NCBI GenBank assembly: GCA_903970565.1
Contig: CAJCJE010000899.1
Coordinates: 1-6,044 of the forward strand
DNA: 6,044 nucleotides
Reading direction: 5' to 3'
Source of the DNA: Candidatus Melainabacteria bacterium
GTDB lineage: Bacteria; Actinomycetota; Actinomycetes; Mycobacteriales; Pseudonocardiaceae
A model generated the notes under the pieces. The model had not been told where the DNA came from. It saw only the letters and a program-made list of their open reading frames with translations, and did not search any database. Positions 1 to 5,936 of this stretch are shown piece after piece; within the stretch, counting starts at the first letter, position 1; every line of letters begins with the position of its first letter. A program made the translations under genes and the position numbers.

Positions 1-2
1 CC

Positions 3-1169
3 GGGCAGGACCGCGACCGCTGCGTCCGGCTGGCCACCACCGCGCTGTCCGTCGCCGACCCGCACGGTGTGGCGCCGATCATGCCCAGGCTCTCGGCGTG
101 TCGGGCGCTGGCCTTCGCCGACCACGAAGCCGAGGCGGAGGCCGGTTACGACCGATTGCTGACCATCGCGCGACACCGGGGTGCGACGGCGGCGACGGCG
201 TGGACGCTGGTGTTCCGGGCGGATCTGGCCCTGCGCACCGGCCGGCTGGACGTGGTGGAGCGGGATATGGCGCAGGCCAGGGCCGTGCTGCCGTTCTCGG
301 CCTGGTATCCGGGGGTGTGGCCGTATCCGATCGGCGTCGAGATCGCCATCGATCTGTTGTGCGGCCGGCAGGCCAAGGCCCGCGAGCTGGCCAACGGCCC
401 GGTCCCGGCCGGGGCGCGGGAGGGCACGAAGTGGTCGGTGCTGCTCTACGCGCGGGCGCTGGTCGCCCTGCACGACGGGGAACTCCAGCAGGCCGAGGAG
501 TTGCTGCTGGCGACCTCGGCGTACCTGCGCTCGCACGGCGAACACAATCCGCAACTGTTGCCGTGGCGGCAGTTGCTCGCGGAGACCTACCGGTTGCTCG
601 GCGACCGCGAGCGCGCGGTGGAGGTCCTGGCCGAGGAACGGCAACTGACCAACCAGTGGTCGGGCACGACCGAGGTCACCGAGGCCGATCTGGAGATGGC
701 CGCGATCCTGGCCGCCGGCGGTGAGCAGGTCGTCAACGCCTTCGCCGCCGTGTGCGAGCTGCGGGTGTCGCCGGACAAGCTGTACTACGCGCACGCGCTG
801 GTCCAGTTGGCGGCGGCGCTGCTGGATTCGGACCCGGACCACGATGTCACCGGGTTGCTCGACGAGGCGGAGTCGATCATCTCGCCGTATCGGTGTCACC
901 GGCTGCGCGCCCAGATCAAGCAGGTGGACGACCGGCGCGGCATCCGGCGCGGGGCGGCCGAGGCCGCCGCGCCGGAGTGGGCCCAGCTGTCCCCGGCCGA
1001 GCAGCGGATCGTGGCGCTGGCCGCGAAGGGGCTGTCCAACGGCGACATCGCGGAACGGTTTCGCCTCACCAGGCGCACCGTCGAGGTGCACCTGACCAGG
1101 GCCTATCGGAAACTGCGGATCAGCGGCCGGGCGGAACTGGCCGGCCTGGTCCCCACCGTGCGGCGGTGA
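3..1169 (+). CDS. LAL-type LuxR family transcriptional regulator, C-terminal part (5' end outside window)
   Basis: The frame is open from the window's first bases (first whole codon at 3), so the true start lies upstream. The GTG at 69 is internal, because codon usage before it is equally gene-like. About 300 residues of Ala/Leu/Arg-rich helical, TPR-like sequence come first, followed by a C-terminal LuxR/GerE helix-turn-helix at about 987-1155 (LSPAEQRIVALAAKGLSN, then RTVEVHLTRAYRKL). The HVHLTRAYRKL style of recognition helix is typical of large ATP-binding LuxR (LAL/MalT-like) regulators, whose N-terminal P-loop domain would lie off the window. The helical part and HTH match the next gene in arrangement and partly in sequence (LPW..., YR.LG..., AVEVL.EE), so the two are probably paralogues. 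The stop lies 6 bp before the next ATG, so they are very likely cotranscribed. Role inferred: DNA-binding activator of a nearby pathway. Confidence is high for the family, low for the target. Confidence 0.9.
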   Translation, partial: GQDRDRCVRLATTALSVADPHGVAPIMPRLSACRALAFADHEAEAEAGYDRLLTIARHRGATAATAWTLVFRADLALRTGRLDVVERDMAQARAVLPFSAWYPGVWPYPIGVEIAIDLLCGRQAKARELANGPVPAGAREGTKWSVLLYARALVALHDGELQQAEELLLATSAYLRSHGEHNPQLLPWRQLLAETYRLLGDRERAVEVLAEERQLTNQWSGTTEVTEADLEMAAILAAGGEQVVNAFAAVCELRVSPDKLYYAHALVQLAAALLDSDPDHDVTGLLDEAESIISPYRCHRLRAQIKQVDDRRGIRRGAAEAAAPEWAQLSPAEQRIVALAAKGLSNGDIAERFRLTRRTVEVHLTRAYRKLRISGRAELAGLVPTVRR

Positions 1170-1175
1170 GGGCGA

Positions 1176-4034
1176 ATGCTGTCCGAACGAGACCGTGAAC
1201 TGGCCGTCGTCGACCAGGCCATCGCCGCCGCCATCGGCGGCGACTCCGCGCTGATCGCGTTCACCGGCCCGGTCGGTATCGGCCGCAGCGCGCTGCTCAA
1301 CGAGGCGGCCGGGCGGGCCGGGGTGCGGGTGCTGCGCGCCACCGCGGCCCGGATGGAACAGTCCTTCGCGGGCGGCGTCATCCGGCAACTGTGCGAACCG
1401 CTGCTGCCGCTGCCCGGCCGGTCCGAGGCGGACTCCACCAACGGCGAACTGGCGAGGTGGCTGACCGGGGACGGGAGCGCGGTCGCGCGGCTGTTCACGA
1501 ACGGATTCGACCCCGACCCGACGACTTCGGCGCCGTCATCAGCGACGTCATCGGAGGCGTCATCGAGGGCGGCGTCGAGGGGGTTGGCGACACGACTGCA
1601 CGGGCTGTGGTCGCTGCTGGCCGTGCTCAGCGCCGCCGAACCGCTGCTGATCGTCGTCGACGATCTACAGTGGACCGACGAGGAAAGCCTGCGGCTGCTG
1701 GCCTATCTGACCAACCGGTGGGCGGGCCTTCGGGTGCTCGTGCTGGTCGCCGTGCTCGACGGCGACCCACGCGAGGAGCATCCGCTGGTGGACGCGGTGC
1801 TGCTCGGCGCGACCGAGTCGATCGCGCTGGCCCCGCTCTCCCGCGCCGGCACGGTCGGCCTGCTGCGGCAGGCACACGCCAAGCCGCAGCCGGAGTTCGT
1901 GGACGCCTGCGTCGAGGCGGGCGCCGGCAATCCGCTGTTGCTGCGCTCGATCATGACCTCGGTCGCCCAGGCCGGTTACGGGACCACCGCCGACGCGGTC
2001 GAGGCGGTGTTCACCCGCTGCGACGCGACCACCCGCGAACGGATCGCCACCTGCCTTCGCCACCAACCCGAGCGAACCCGAGCGCTGGCCGGCGCCGTCG
2101 CGGTACTGGCCGCCCCGACCGCCGGATCGCCGGCCGGTTCGCGGGTGTCGGTACATGCCGAACTGATCGCGGAACTGGCCGGCCTCGATCCGATCGGCTA
2201 CGCCCAGGCAGTCCTGGACCTCGACCGGCTCGGCCTGTTCGGCTCCGTCGATCCGGTGCCCATCCCGGTGCATCCGGCGGTCCGGGAGGCCGCGCTGTCG
2301 CTGCTGACCGTGGCCGAACTGGAGAGTCGACACGAGCACGCGGCCGAACTGCTGCGGGTGGCCGGCAGGCCGGCCGAGGAGGTGGCCGCGCAGCTGATGC
2401 GGGTGACCCGCTGCACGAAGCCGTGGGTGCGACCGGTGCTACAGGAGGCCGCCGTGGAGGCCCTGCGCCGCAGCGCGCCACGGGACGCGGCGGGCTACCT
2501 GCGCCGCGCCCTGCTCAGCGCGCCGCTGGAGGGCACCGAACGCGGCCGGCTGCTGCTGGACCTGTCCACCACCGAACGCGGCTTCGCCCCCGCCGACGCC
2601 GAACTGCACCTGTGCCAGGCGGTCGTGCTGCTGCCCGACGCGGTGTCCAGGGCCTCGGCGCTGATCGCGCACGCGACCACCTTCCTCGGCATGTCAACGG
2701 GCCCGCTGCTCGATCTGGTCCACGCGGTCTCGGTGGAACTGGACGAGACCGCGACCGCGCACCCGCGCTACGAGAGCCTGAGGCGGCGGTTGCGGGCGAG
2801 ATCGCCGAGCACGCTCTACGGAGACCCCGCCGCGACCGAGGAAACCGTCGTCGCGGTGCTCGGCGCGGACACCGAACGCCGCATCGACTCCGCGACGGAA
2901 CGCGAGGAACTGGCCGTCCTGCTCAACTCCGCGATCCGTTCCGGGGTGCTGGGCGCCGACCGGGTGGGTGAGGTCGGCGCCTCGATCATCGCCCGCGAGC
3001 CGGCCAGGGCCGAGCACGTGTTCGGCGTGGTGCCGCTGGTGATCGTGTCCCTGCTGATCGCCGACCGGACCGACGGACTGCGCTCCTGGCTGGCCGCCGC
3101 GCAGCAGGACGCGCAACAGGCGAACCTGCCCTTCGCCCGGTTGCTGATCCATCTGGAGCAGGCGTTCGTCCTGATGGCCCGTGGCCGGCTGGTGCTGGCG
3201 CGGGTGCACGTCGACGCGGCCGACCGGCTGGTCACGCCCGGCTACTCGCCGGCCGAGAACCTGGTCGGCTTCGCGTTGGGCCTGATCGGCATCCAGAGCC
3301 AGGACCGGGAACTGTGCGAGTCGGTGCTGCGCCGCCGGCACAGCCATCTCGACGATCCGGTGCTGAGCGCCGGGCAGCTCCTGCTGCGCGGCGCGGTGTC
3401 GGCCATGCGCGGGGAGTGGCACGCCGCGCTTCAGAGCTACCAGTCCTGCGGCCGGGCACTGCGGGCCGGCGGCTGGCACAACTCCGGCGTGCTGCCGTGG
3501 GCCACCGGCGTCGTGGAGATGTACCGGCGGCTGGGCAACGTCCAGGGCGCGCTCGCGGTACTCGACGAGGAGCAGGACCGGGTGAGCGGGTGGGGTTCAC
3601 CGGTCGCGGTCGGTCGACTGCTGCGACTGCGGGCCAATCTCACCGAGGGTGGCGAGGGCGTCGCCCTGCTGCGGCAGTCGGCCCAGGTGCTGCGCGGCAG
3701 CGCCAACCAGCTCGAACTGTGCCGGACCCTCGCTCGGCTCGGCGACCGGCTCGACGACGACGCGATCCGGGCCGAGGCCAGGACACTGGGCCGCAGGTGC
3801 GGGCTACCGGCCTCGGCGATGCCGGGACCAGCGACGAAGGGCACCGGGGAGCTGCCCGAGTTGACCAGGACCGAGCATCGGGTGGTCACCCTCGCGGTGA
3901 GCGGTCTGTCCAACCAGAACATCGCCGACGAACTGTCGGTCAGCCTGCGCGCGGTGGAGAAACACCTCACCCGATCATACCGTAAATTGCAGATCAACGG
4001 CCGTGCCGGTTTGAGCGCGGAACCCGGAGAATAA
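1176..4034 (+). CDS. LAL-type LuxR family transcriptional regulator with AAA/NACHT-like ATPase domain
   Basis: This gene encodes 952 aa, a normal length for LAL regulators. The start is ATG at 1176, with GAGGG at 1168-1172 overlapping the previous stop as a close ribosome binding site. Domains: an N-terminal P-loop ATPase with Walker A at residues 31-38 (GPVGIGRS; arginine where lysine is expected), Walker B at 157-166 (LLIVVDDLQW, Asp162/Asp163) and the conserved GNP at 251-253. A long helical TPR-like region covers about 400-860, and a LuxR HTH runs from about 896 to 946 (LTRTEHRVVTLAVSGLSNQN, then AVEKHLTRSYRKL). Family members are cytoplasmic regulators that bind ATP and activate pathway promoters. 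Residues 116-135 are an odd Ser/Ala/Thr stretch that looks frame-shifted (separate entry). GC at third positions drops over the last 20 codons as the AT-richer intergenic region approaches. It forms a probable two-gene unit with its upstream paralogue. Target genes are not visible. Confidence 0.93.
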   Translation: MLSERDRELAVVDQAIAAAIGGDSALIAFTGPVGIGRSALLNEAAGRAGVRVLRATAARMEQSFAGGVIRQLCEPLLPLPGRSEADSTNGELARWLTGDGSAVARLFTNGFDPDPTTSAPSSATSSEASSRAASRGLATRLHGLWSLLAVLSAAEPLLIVVDDLQWTDEESLRLLAYLTNRWAGLRVLVLVAVLDGDPREEHPLVDAVLLGATESIALAPLSRAGTVGLLRQAHAKPQPEFVDACVEAGAGNPLLLRSIMTSVAQAGYGTTADAVEAVFTRCDATTRERIATCLRHQPERTRALAGAVAVLAAPTAGSPAGSRVSVHAELIAELAGLDPIGYAQAVLDLDRLGLFGSVDPVPIPVHPAVREAALSLLTVAELESRHEHAAELLRVAGRPAEEVAAQLMRVTRCTKPWVRPVLQEAAVEALRRSAPRDAAGYLRRALLSAPLEGTERGRLLLDLSTTERGFAPADAELHLCQAVVLLPDAVSRASALIAHATTFLGMSTGPLLDLVHAVSVELDETATAHPRYESLRRRLRARSPSTLYGDPAATEETVVAVLGADTERRIDSATEREELAVLLNSAIRSGVLGADRVGEVGASIIAREPARAEHVFGVVPLVIVSLLIADRTDGLRSWLAAAQQDAQQANLPFARLLIHLEQAFVLMARGRLVLARVHVDAADRLVTPGYSPAENLVGFALGLIGIQSQDRELCESVLRRRHSHLDDPVLSAGQLLLRGAVSAMRGEWHAALQSYQSCGRALRAGGWHNSGVLPWATGVVEMYRRLGNVQGALAVLDEEQDRVSGWGSPVAVGRLLRLRANLTEGGEGVALLRQSAQVLRGSANQLELCRTLARLGDRLDDDAIRAEARTLGRRCGLPASAMPGPATKGTGELPELTRTEHRVVTLAVSGLSNQNIADELSVSLRAVEKHLTRSYRKLQINGRAGLSAEPGE
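1517..1583 (+). other. Suspected pair of compensating single-base frameshifts inside the LAL gene
   Basis: Between the C run at 1517-1519 and the G run at 1579-1583 the annotated frame encodes a Ser/Ala/Thr-rich stretch. It uses four A-ending and one T-ending codon among 21 (TCA four times), and no codon ending in C. The frame one base earlier (codons from 1520) has 20 of 21 codons ending in G or C, mostly C, like the rest of the gene. That frame encodes DDFGAVISDVIGGVIEGG, a more normal protein sequence. Adding one C at the first run and removing one G at the second joins it smoothly to DPDP before and GLATRLHGLW after, with unchanged protein length. Either the sequence has two homopolymer errors or the gene carries a real compensated double frameshift. 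Three GTCATC words spaced exactly 12 bp apart (1535, 1547, 1559) lie here. Confidence 0.6.
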
Positions 4035-4059
4035 TCACCGTTAGTTAACACAACAGCGT

Positions 4060-4088
4060 TTGTTTTCCCGCCCGTGCCGCATTATATT
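4060..4088 (+). promoter_or_regulatory. Possible sigma70-type promoter
   Basis: TTGTTT at 4060-4065 (three of six matches to the -35 consensus) and TATATT at 4083-4088 (five of six to the -10 consensus) are separated by 17 bp in an unusually AT-rich patch just after the LAL stop. Transcription would start near 4095, on the palindrome described next, and run towards the PAS-LuxR gene with a leader of roughly 545 nt. This is a consensus match only; the -35 is weak and AT-rich patches produce such matches by chance. Confidence 0.35.
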
Positions 4089-4095
4089 CGGTCAT

Positions 4096-4112
4096 CAATG
4101 AAGGCTTCATTG
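4096..4112. promoter_or_regulatory. 17-bp palindrome, candidate operator
   Basis: CAATGAAG-G-CTTCATTG is a perfect inverted repeat with 8-bp arms around one central base. A one-base loop cannot form a hairpin, so it fits a dimeric protein binding site better than a terminator. It begins 8 bp after the -10-like hexamer at 4083-4088, where a repressor would block transcription start. The binding protein is unknown, and I do not recognise the motif as a published operator. Confidence 0.4.
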
Positions 4113-4284
4113 GGTAGTGGGACGACCAGTCGCGAGGAAAGGTATTCCCGTCAACATTCGGTACCGCCGACCGCCGGAACCAATCGGCCGCGACCGCACG
4201 CCAACCGGCGCAGCCGGGCCGATCACCCGCATTCCGACCACGAACGGCGCCGAAGCATCAGATCCGCGAAAACATCAGTTCACA

Positions 4285-4307
4285 CGGTATTCTTCCCACC
4301 AATACCG
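4285..4307. repeat. 7-9-7 inverted repeat
   Basis: CGGTATT at 4285-4291 and AATACCG at 4301-4307 are perfect reverse complements with a 9-nt spacer. It could be an operator or a small leader hairpin. No T run follows, so it is not an intrinsic terminator. Arms of this length are expected about once by chance in a region this size, so the support is modest. Confidence 0.3.
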
Positions 4308-4642
4308 GACGAACGAGGATAATCCATCCGTCGCGTCGGCAGTGACCACGCCTGGCAGCCACTGCCAACCACCGGGGGACAACCGGATCGGCGACCGTAC
4401 CGAACCACCGAAACTGGACCGTTCCAGGCGACGAACACCTGACCGACCACAGCATTAGGTCGCCACCCCGCCAAATTGTTGCACCGGACCCGCGACCTAT
4501 TTAGGGTTGCCGACAACGGCCAATGGTGTGCCCGTCGGATCTGGGAATCTCACCTCGCCCGGTACATCGACCAGTGCATCGGCCGACACTGAAGATTCAT
4601 GGCGAATACTCTCTTTGAGCAACGACGAGAGCGAGCGCACTA

Positions 4643-5293
4643 GTGTCGCAGCAGCTGAAATCCGCTTTACCCGGCCTCGCCAGGGACTACCATCCAACCA
4701 GGACGATCCCGGCCGACCGGCCGCTGATCGGGATCGCGAATCTGGACCTCGCCCTGATCGTCCGGCAGGCCAACGACGACTTCGTCACCCAGTGCAGGGC
4801 GGAACACGGCGTGTACGGCCGCAGTATCTACGAACTCGTCCACGTGACCATGCGGGTGCCGCTGCGGCGCCAGTTCAGTCGTCTCGTCGACGGCGAACTG
4901 GACCGCTTCGTCACGCAGCTCACCCCCGAGGGCCCGATCACCGGTGAACTCACCGGCACCGCGGTTCGCGACGCGACCAACCAGGTGGCCGGGGTGACGG
5001 TGCTGATGCGGATCGAGCCGATTCTCCGGCCGCGCGCACCGCTGCCGAAGAAACCCATGCTCACCAAGGTGCACGCGCAGATTCTGGAGGGCGTCGCGCT
5101 GGGCGCGTCGACGACCCAGCTGGCCGGCCAGCTGCACCTGAGCCGCCAGGGCATCGAGTACCACATCACCTCGCTGCTGCGAAAGCTCGACGTGGTCAAC
5201 CGGGCCGCGCTGGTCGCCAAGGCACACGCGCTGGGACTGCTGCGCTCGGACACCTGGCCACCACGCACGGTCAGCGAAATGGTGTCGCACTGA
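4643..5293 (+). CDS. PAS-LuxR family transcriptional regulator (PimM/NysRIV-like)
   Basis: This gene encodes 216 aa, close to the roughly 190-230 aa of PAS-LuxR regulators. The start is GTG at 4643: an in-frame TGA at 4616-4618 prevents a longer protein, and no other start precedes the PAS domain. The ribosome binding site is weak (GAG at 4633-4635, GAGAG at 4627-4631). Residues about 28-125 form a PAS fold (ANDDF near 43-47, GRSIYELVH at 59-67, RRQFSRLVDGE at 75-85, then VTVLM near the end of the sheet). Residues about 139-200 form a LuxR HTH with LHLSRQGIEYHITSLLRKL as the recognition region. Proteins of this group (PimM, NysRIV, AmphRIV) activate polyene macrolide genes by binding promoters; whether the PAS domain senses a ligand is not established. 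No haem or flavin contact residues can be assigned here. The upstream LAL pair supports a pathway-specific role. Product and target cluster are not visible. Confidence 0.88.
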   Translation: MSQQLKSALPGLARDYHPTRTIPADRPLIGIANLDLALIVRQANDDFVTQCRAEHGVYGRSIYELVHVTMRVPLRRQFSRLVDGELDRFVTQLTPEGPITGELTGTAVRDATNQVAGVTVLMRIEPILRPRAPLPKKPMLTKVHAQILEGVALGASTTQLAGQLHLSRQGIEYHITSLLRKLDVVNRAALVAKAHALGLLRSDTWPPRTVSEMVSH

Positions 5294-5303
5294 CCTCGCC
5301 CCC

Positions 5304-5387
5304 GAGCTGAGCCGACCCGTACAACACCGATCCCTACAACACCGATCCGTACAACGCTGATCGGTACGGCGCGGACCGGCTCAGCTC
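5304..5387. terminator. Inverted repeat between convergent genes, possible bidirectional terminator
   Basis: GAGCTGAGCCG at 5304-5314 and its exact reverse complement at 5377-5387 form an 11-bp stem around a 62-nt loop. The loop has further pairing potential: CCGTAC at 5317-5322 or 5347-5352 with GTACGG at 5364-5369, and CCGATC at 5342-5347 with GATCGG at 5359-5364. The left arm begins 10 nt after the PAS-LuxR stop and the right arm covers the Nudix stop codon, so the structure could end transcription from both sides. It lacks the U tract of a classical terminator, although actinomycete terminators often lack one. Confidence 0.5.
5318..5362. repeat. Three tandem 15-bp repeats
   Basis: Units at 5318-5332, 5333-5347 and 5348-5362 follow the pattern CSTACAACRCYGATC. 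Unit 2 differs from unit 1 at one base and unit 3 from unit 1 at two. A diverged fourth unit (GGTACGGCGCGGACC, 5363-5377) follows. The array fills the loop of the 11-bp inverted repeat between two convergent genes. Read on plus from 5314 it gives a DPYNT pentapeptide repeat, but a TGA at 5308-5310 stands directly before it and no start precedes it. Confidence 0.75.
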
Positions 5388-5863
5388 AGACTGTCGAGGT
5401 GTTCGACGAGTCGGTCGAGCAGCGGTCGCTGCCCGACGACGAGTTTCCCCGCCGCGGTCGGCAGATCGAACCAGTTGGCCCGGTCGATCTCGGGAAACTC
5501 CCGCAGCCGACCCGAGCCGCGCGGCCACTCCATCGTGAACGTGCCGGGCACGATCGAGGCCGGATCGAGATCGCCTTCCAACGCCCAGGCCGTCACGATC
5601 TTCGCGCTGGACTGGCGGACGTCGCCCAGTTCGATCAGTTCGCCGTCCGGCACCGGCAGCCCCAACTCCTCCTGGAACTCCCGTCGCGCCGCGGCGATCG
5701 CGTCCTCCCCCGGTTCACACTCCCCTTTGGGGATGGACCAGCCGCCGGCGTCGCGGCGGGCCCAGAACGGGCCGCCCATATGACCGATCAGCACCTCGGT
5801 CCGCGCCGAGGACCGGCGGAACAACACGATCCCCGCGCTTTGTTTCGTTACCACTCCGGCCAT
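5381..5863 (-). CDS. Nudix hydrolase
   Basis: This 160-aa protein, a single Nudix domain, would hydrolyse a nucleoside diphosphate linked to another group, using divalent metal. The Nudix box (GX5EX7REUXEEXGU) is complete at residues 47-69: Gly47, Glu53, Arg61-Glu62, Glu65-Glu66 and Gly68. It is preceded by SAGIVLFRR (9-17) and GHMGGPFWARRDAGGWSIPK (27-46). This resembles the small actinobacterial and other bacterial predicted NTP pyrophosphohydrolases; the substrate cannot be read from sequence. The ATG at 5861-5863 is listed, but AGGA (minus strand, 5866-5863) overlaps it. A GTG at 5854-5852, 8 nt beyond that AGGA, may be the true start, giving 157 aa without loss of domain. The gene converges on the PAS-LuxR gene and lies 64 bp downstream of another minus-strand gene, possibly in one transcript. 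It is most likely a housekeeping gene unrelated to the regulators. Confidence 0.92.
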   Translation of the reverse strand: MAGVVTKQSAGIVLFRRSSARTEVLIGHMGGPFWARRDAGGWSIPKGECEPGEDAIAAARREFQEELGLPVPDGELIELGDVRQSSAKIVTAWALEGDLDPASIVPGTFTMEWPRGSGRLREFPEIDRANWFDLPTAAGKLVVGQRPLLDRLVEHLDSLS

Positions 5864-5923
5864 CCTGCCGGTAGCGCGCGATCACGACAACCGGGCCACC
5901 CCGAGCGCGGGCGGGGCCGGAAA

Positions 5924-5936
5924 CGGCTCAGCTCAG
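5924..5936 (-). repeat. 13-bp direct repeat at gene 3' ends (second copy at 5377-5389)
   Basis: CTGAGCTGAGCCG (minus sense) occurs exactly at 5924-5936 and at 5377-5389, each time spanning the stop codon of a minus-strand gene. A third copy with one difference (CCGAGCTGAGCCG) lies at 5302-5314 on plus, 8 nt after the PAS-LuxR stop. All three point in the sense direction of the gene they end. Confidence 0.6.

Larger units (their letters stand above)
4035..4642. other. Long intergenic region without a convincing gene
   Basis: These 608 bp separate the LAL gene from the PAS-LuxR gene. The left end (4035-4110) is clearly more AT-rich than the coding DNA. Open frames exist (for example GTG 4117 to 4458 and GTG 4074 to 4322 on plus, and short ones on minus), but their codons lack the G/C third-position bias of the neighbours. 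Their products are Pro/Arg/Thr-rich without recognisable motifs, and none has a clear ribosome binding site. I treat them as noncoding. Symmetric elements are a 17-bp palindrome at 4096-4112, CGGTACCG at 4159-4166, arms at 4183-4189/4217-4223, a 7-9-7 dyad at 4285-4307 and a 5-4-5 dyad at 4414-4427. No Rho-independent terminator with a U tract is visible after the LAL stop. The region is probably a regulatory leader for the PAS-LuxR gene, or a decayed gene. Confidence 0.6.

Noticed and set aside
1535..1564. Three GTCATC words at 12-bp spacing as a regulatory or CRISPR-like repeat
   Set aside because: They lie inside a gene and read as Val-Ile codons in the probable original frame, fitting a coding periodicity rather than an array.
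1391..2971. 526-codon overlapping plus frame inside the LAL gene
   Set aside because: Arg/Gly/Pro-rich shadow typical of GC-rich DNA. Only the short part at 1520-1582 looks coding, and that is better explained by frameshifts in the LAL gene.
4074..4322. 82-codon open frame from GTG on plus, with an internal ATG at 4098
   Set aside because: Poor codon bias; its beginning overlaps the promoter-like element and palindrome; no ribosome binding site before either start.
4117..4458. 113-codon open frame from GTG on plus in the long gap
   Set aside because: Many A/T-ending codons unlike its neighbours, a Pro/Arg/Thr-rich product without motifs, and no ribosome binding site. Most likely noncoding.
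4476..4503. TTGTTG then 16 bp then TATTTA as a second promoter for the PAS-LuxR gene
   Set aside because: Only about three of six matches in each hexamer; too weak to list as a feature.
4541..4554. CTGGGAATCTCACC as a PimM-type binding site
   Set aside because: Only the left half resembles CTVGGGAWWTCCCBAG; the right half lacks the TCCC-B-AG symmetry.
4497..4697. 66-codon minus-strand frame overlapping the PAS-LuxR start
   Set aside because: Mixed third-position use, overlap with a well-supported gene, and no recognisable domain.
5900..5911. CCCGAGCGCGGG hairpin between the two minus-strand genes as a terminator
   Set aside because: A four-base stem without a U tract in very GC-rich DNA is expected by chance.
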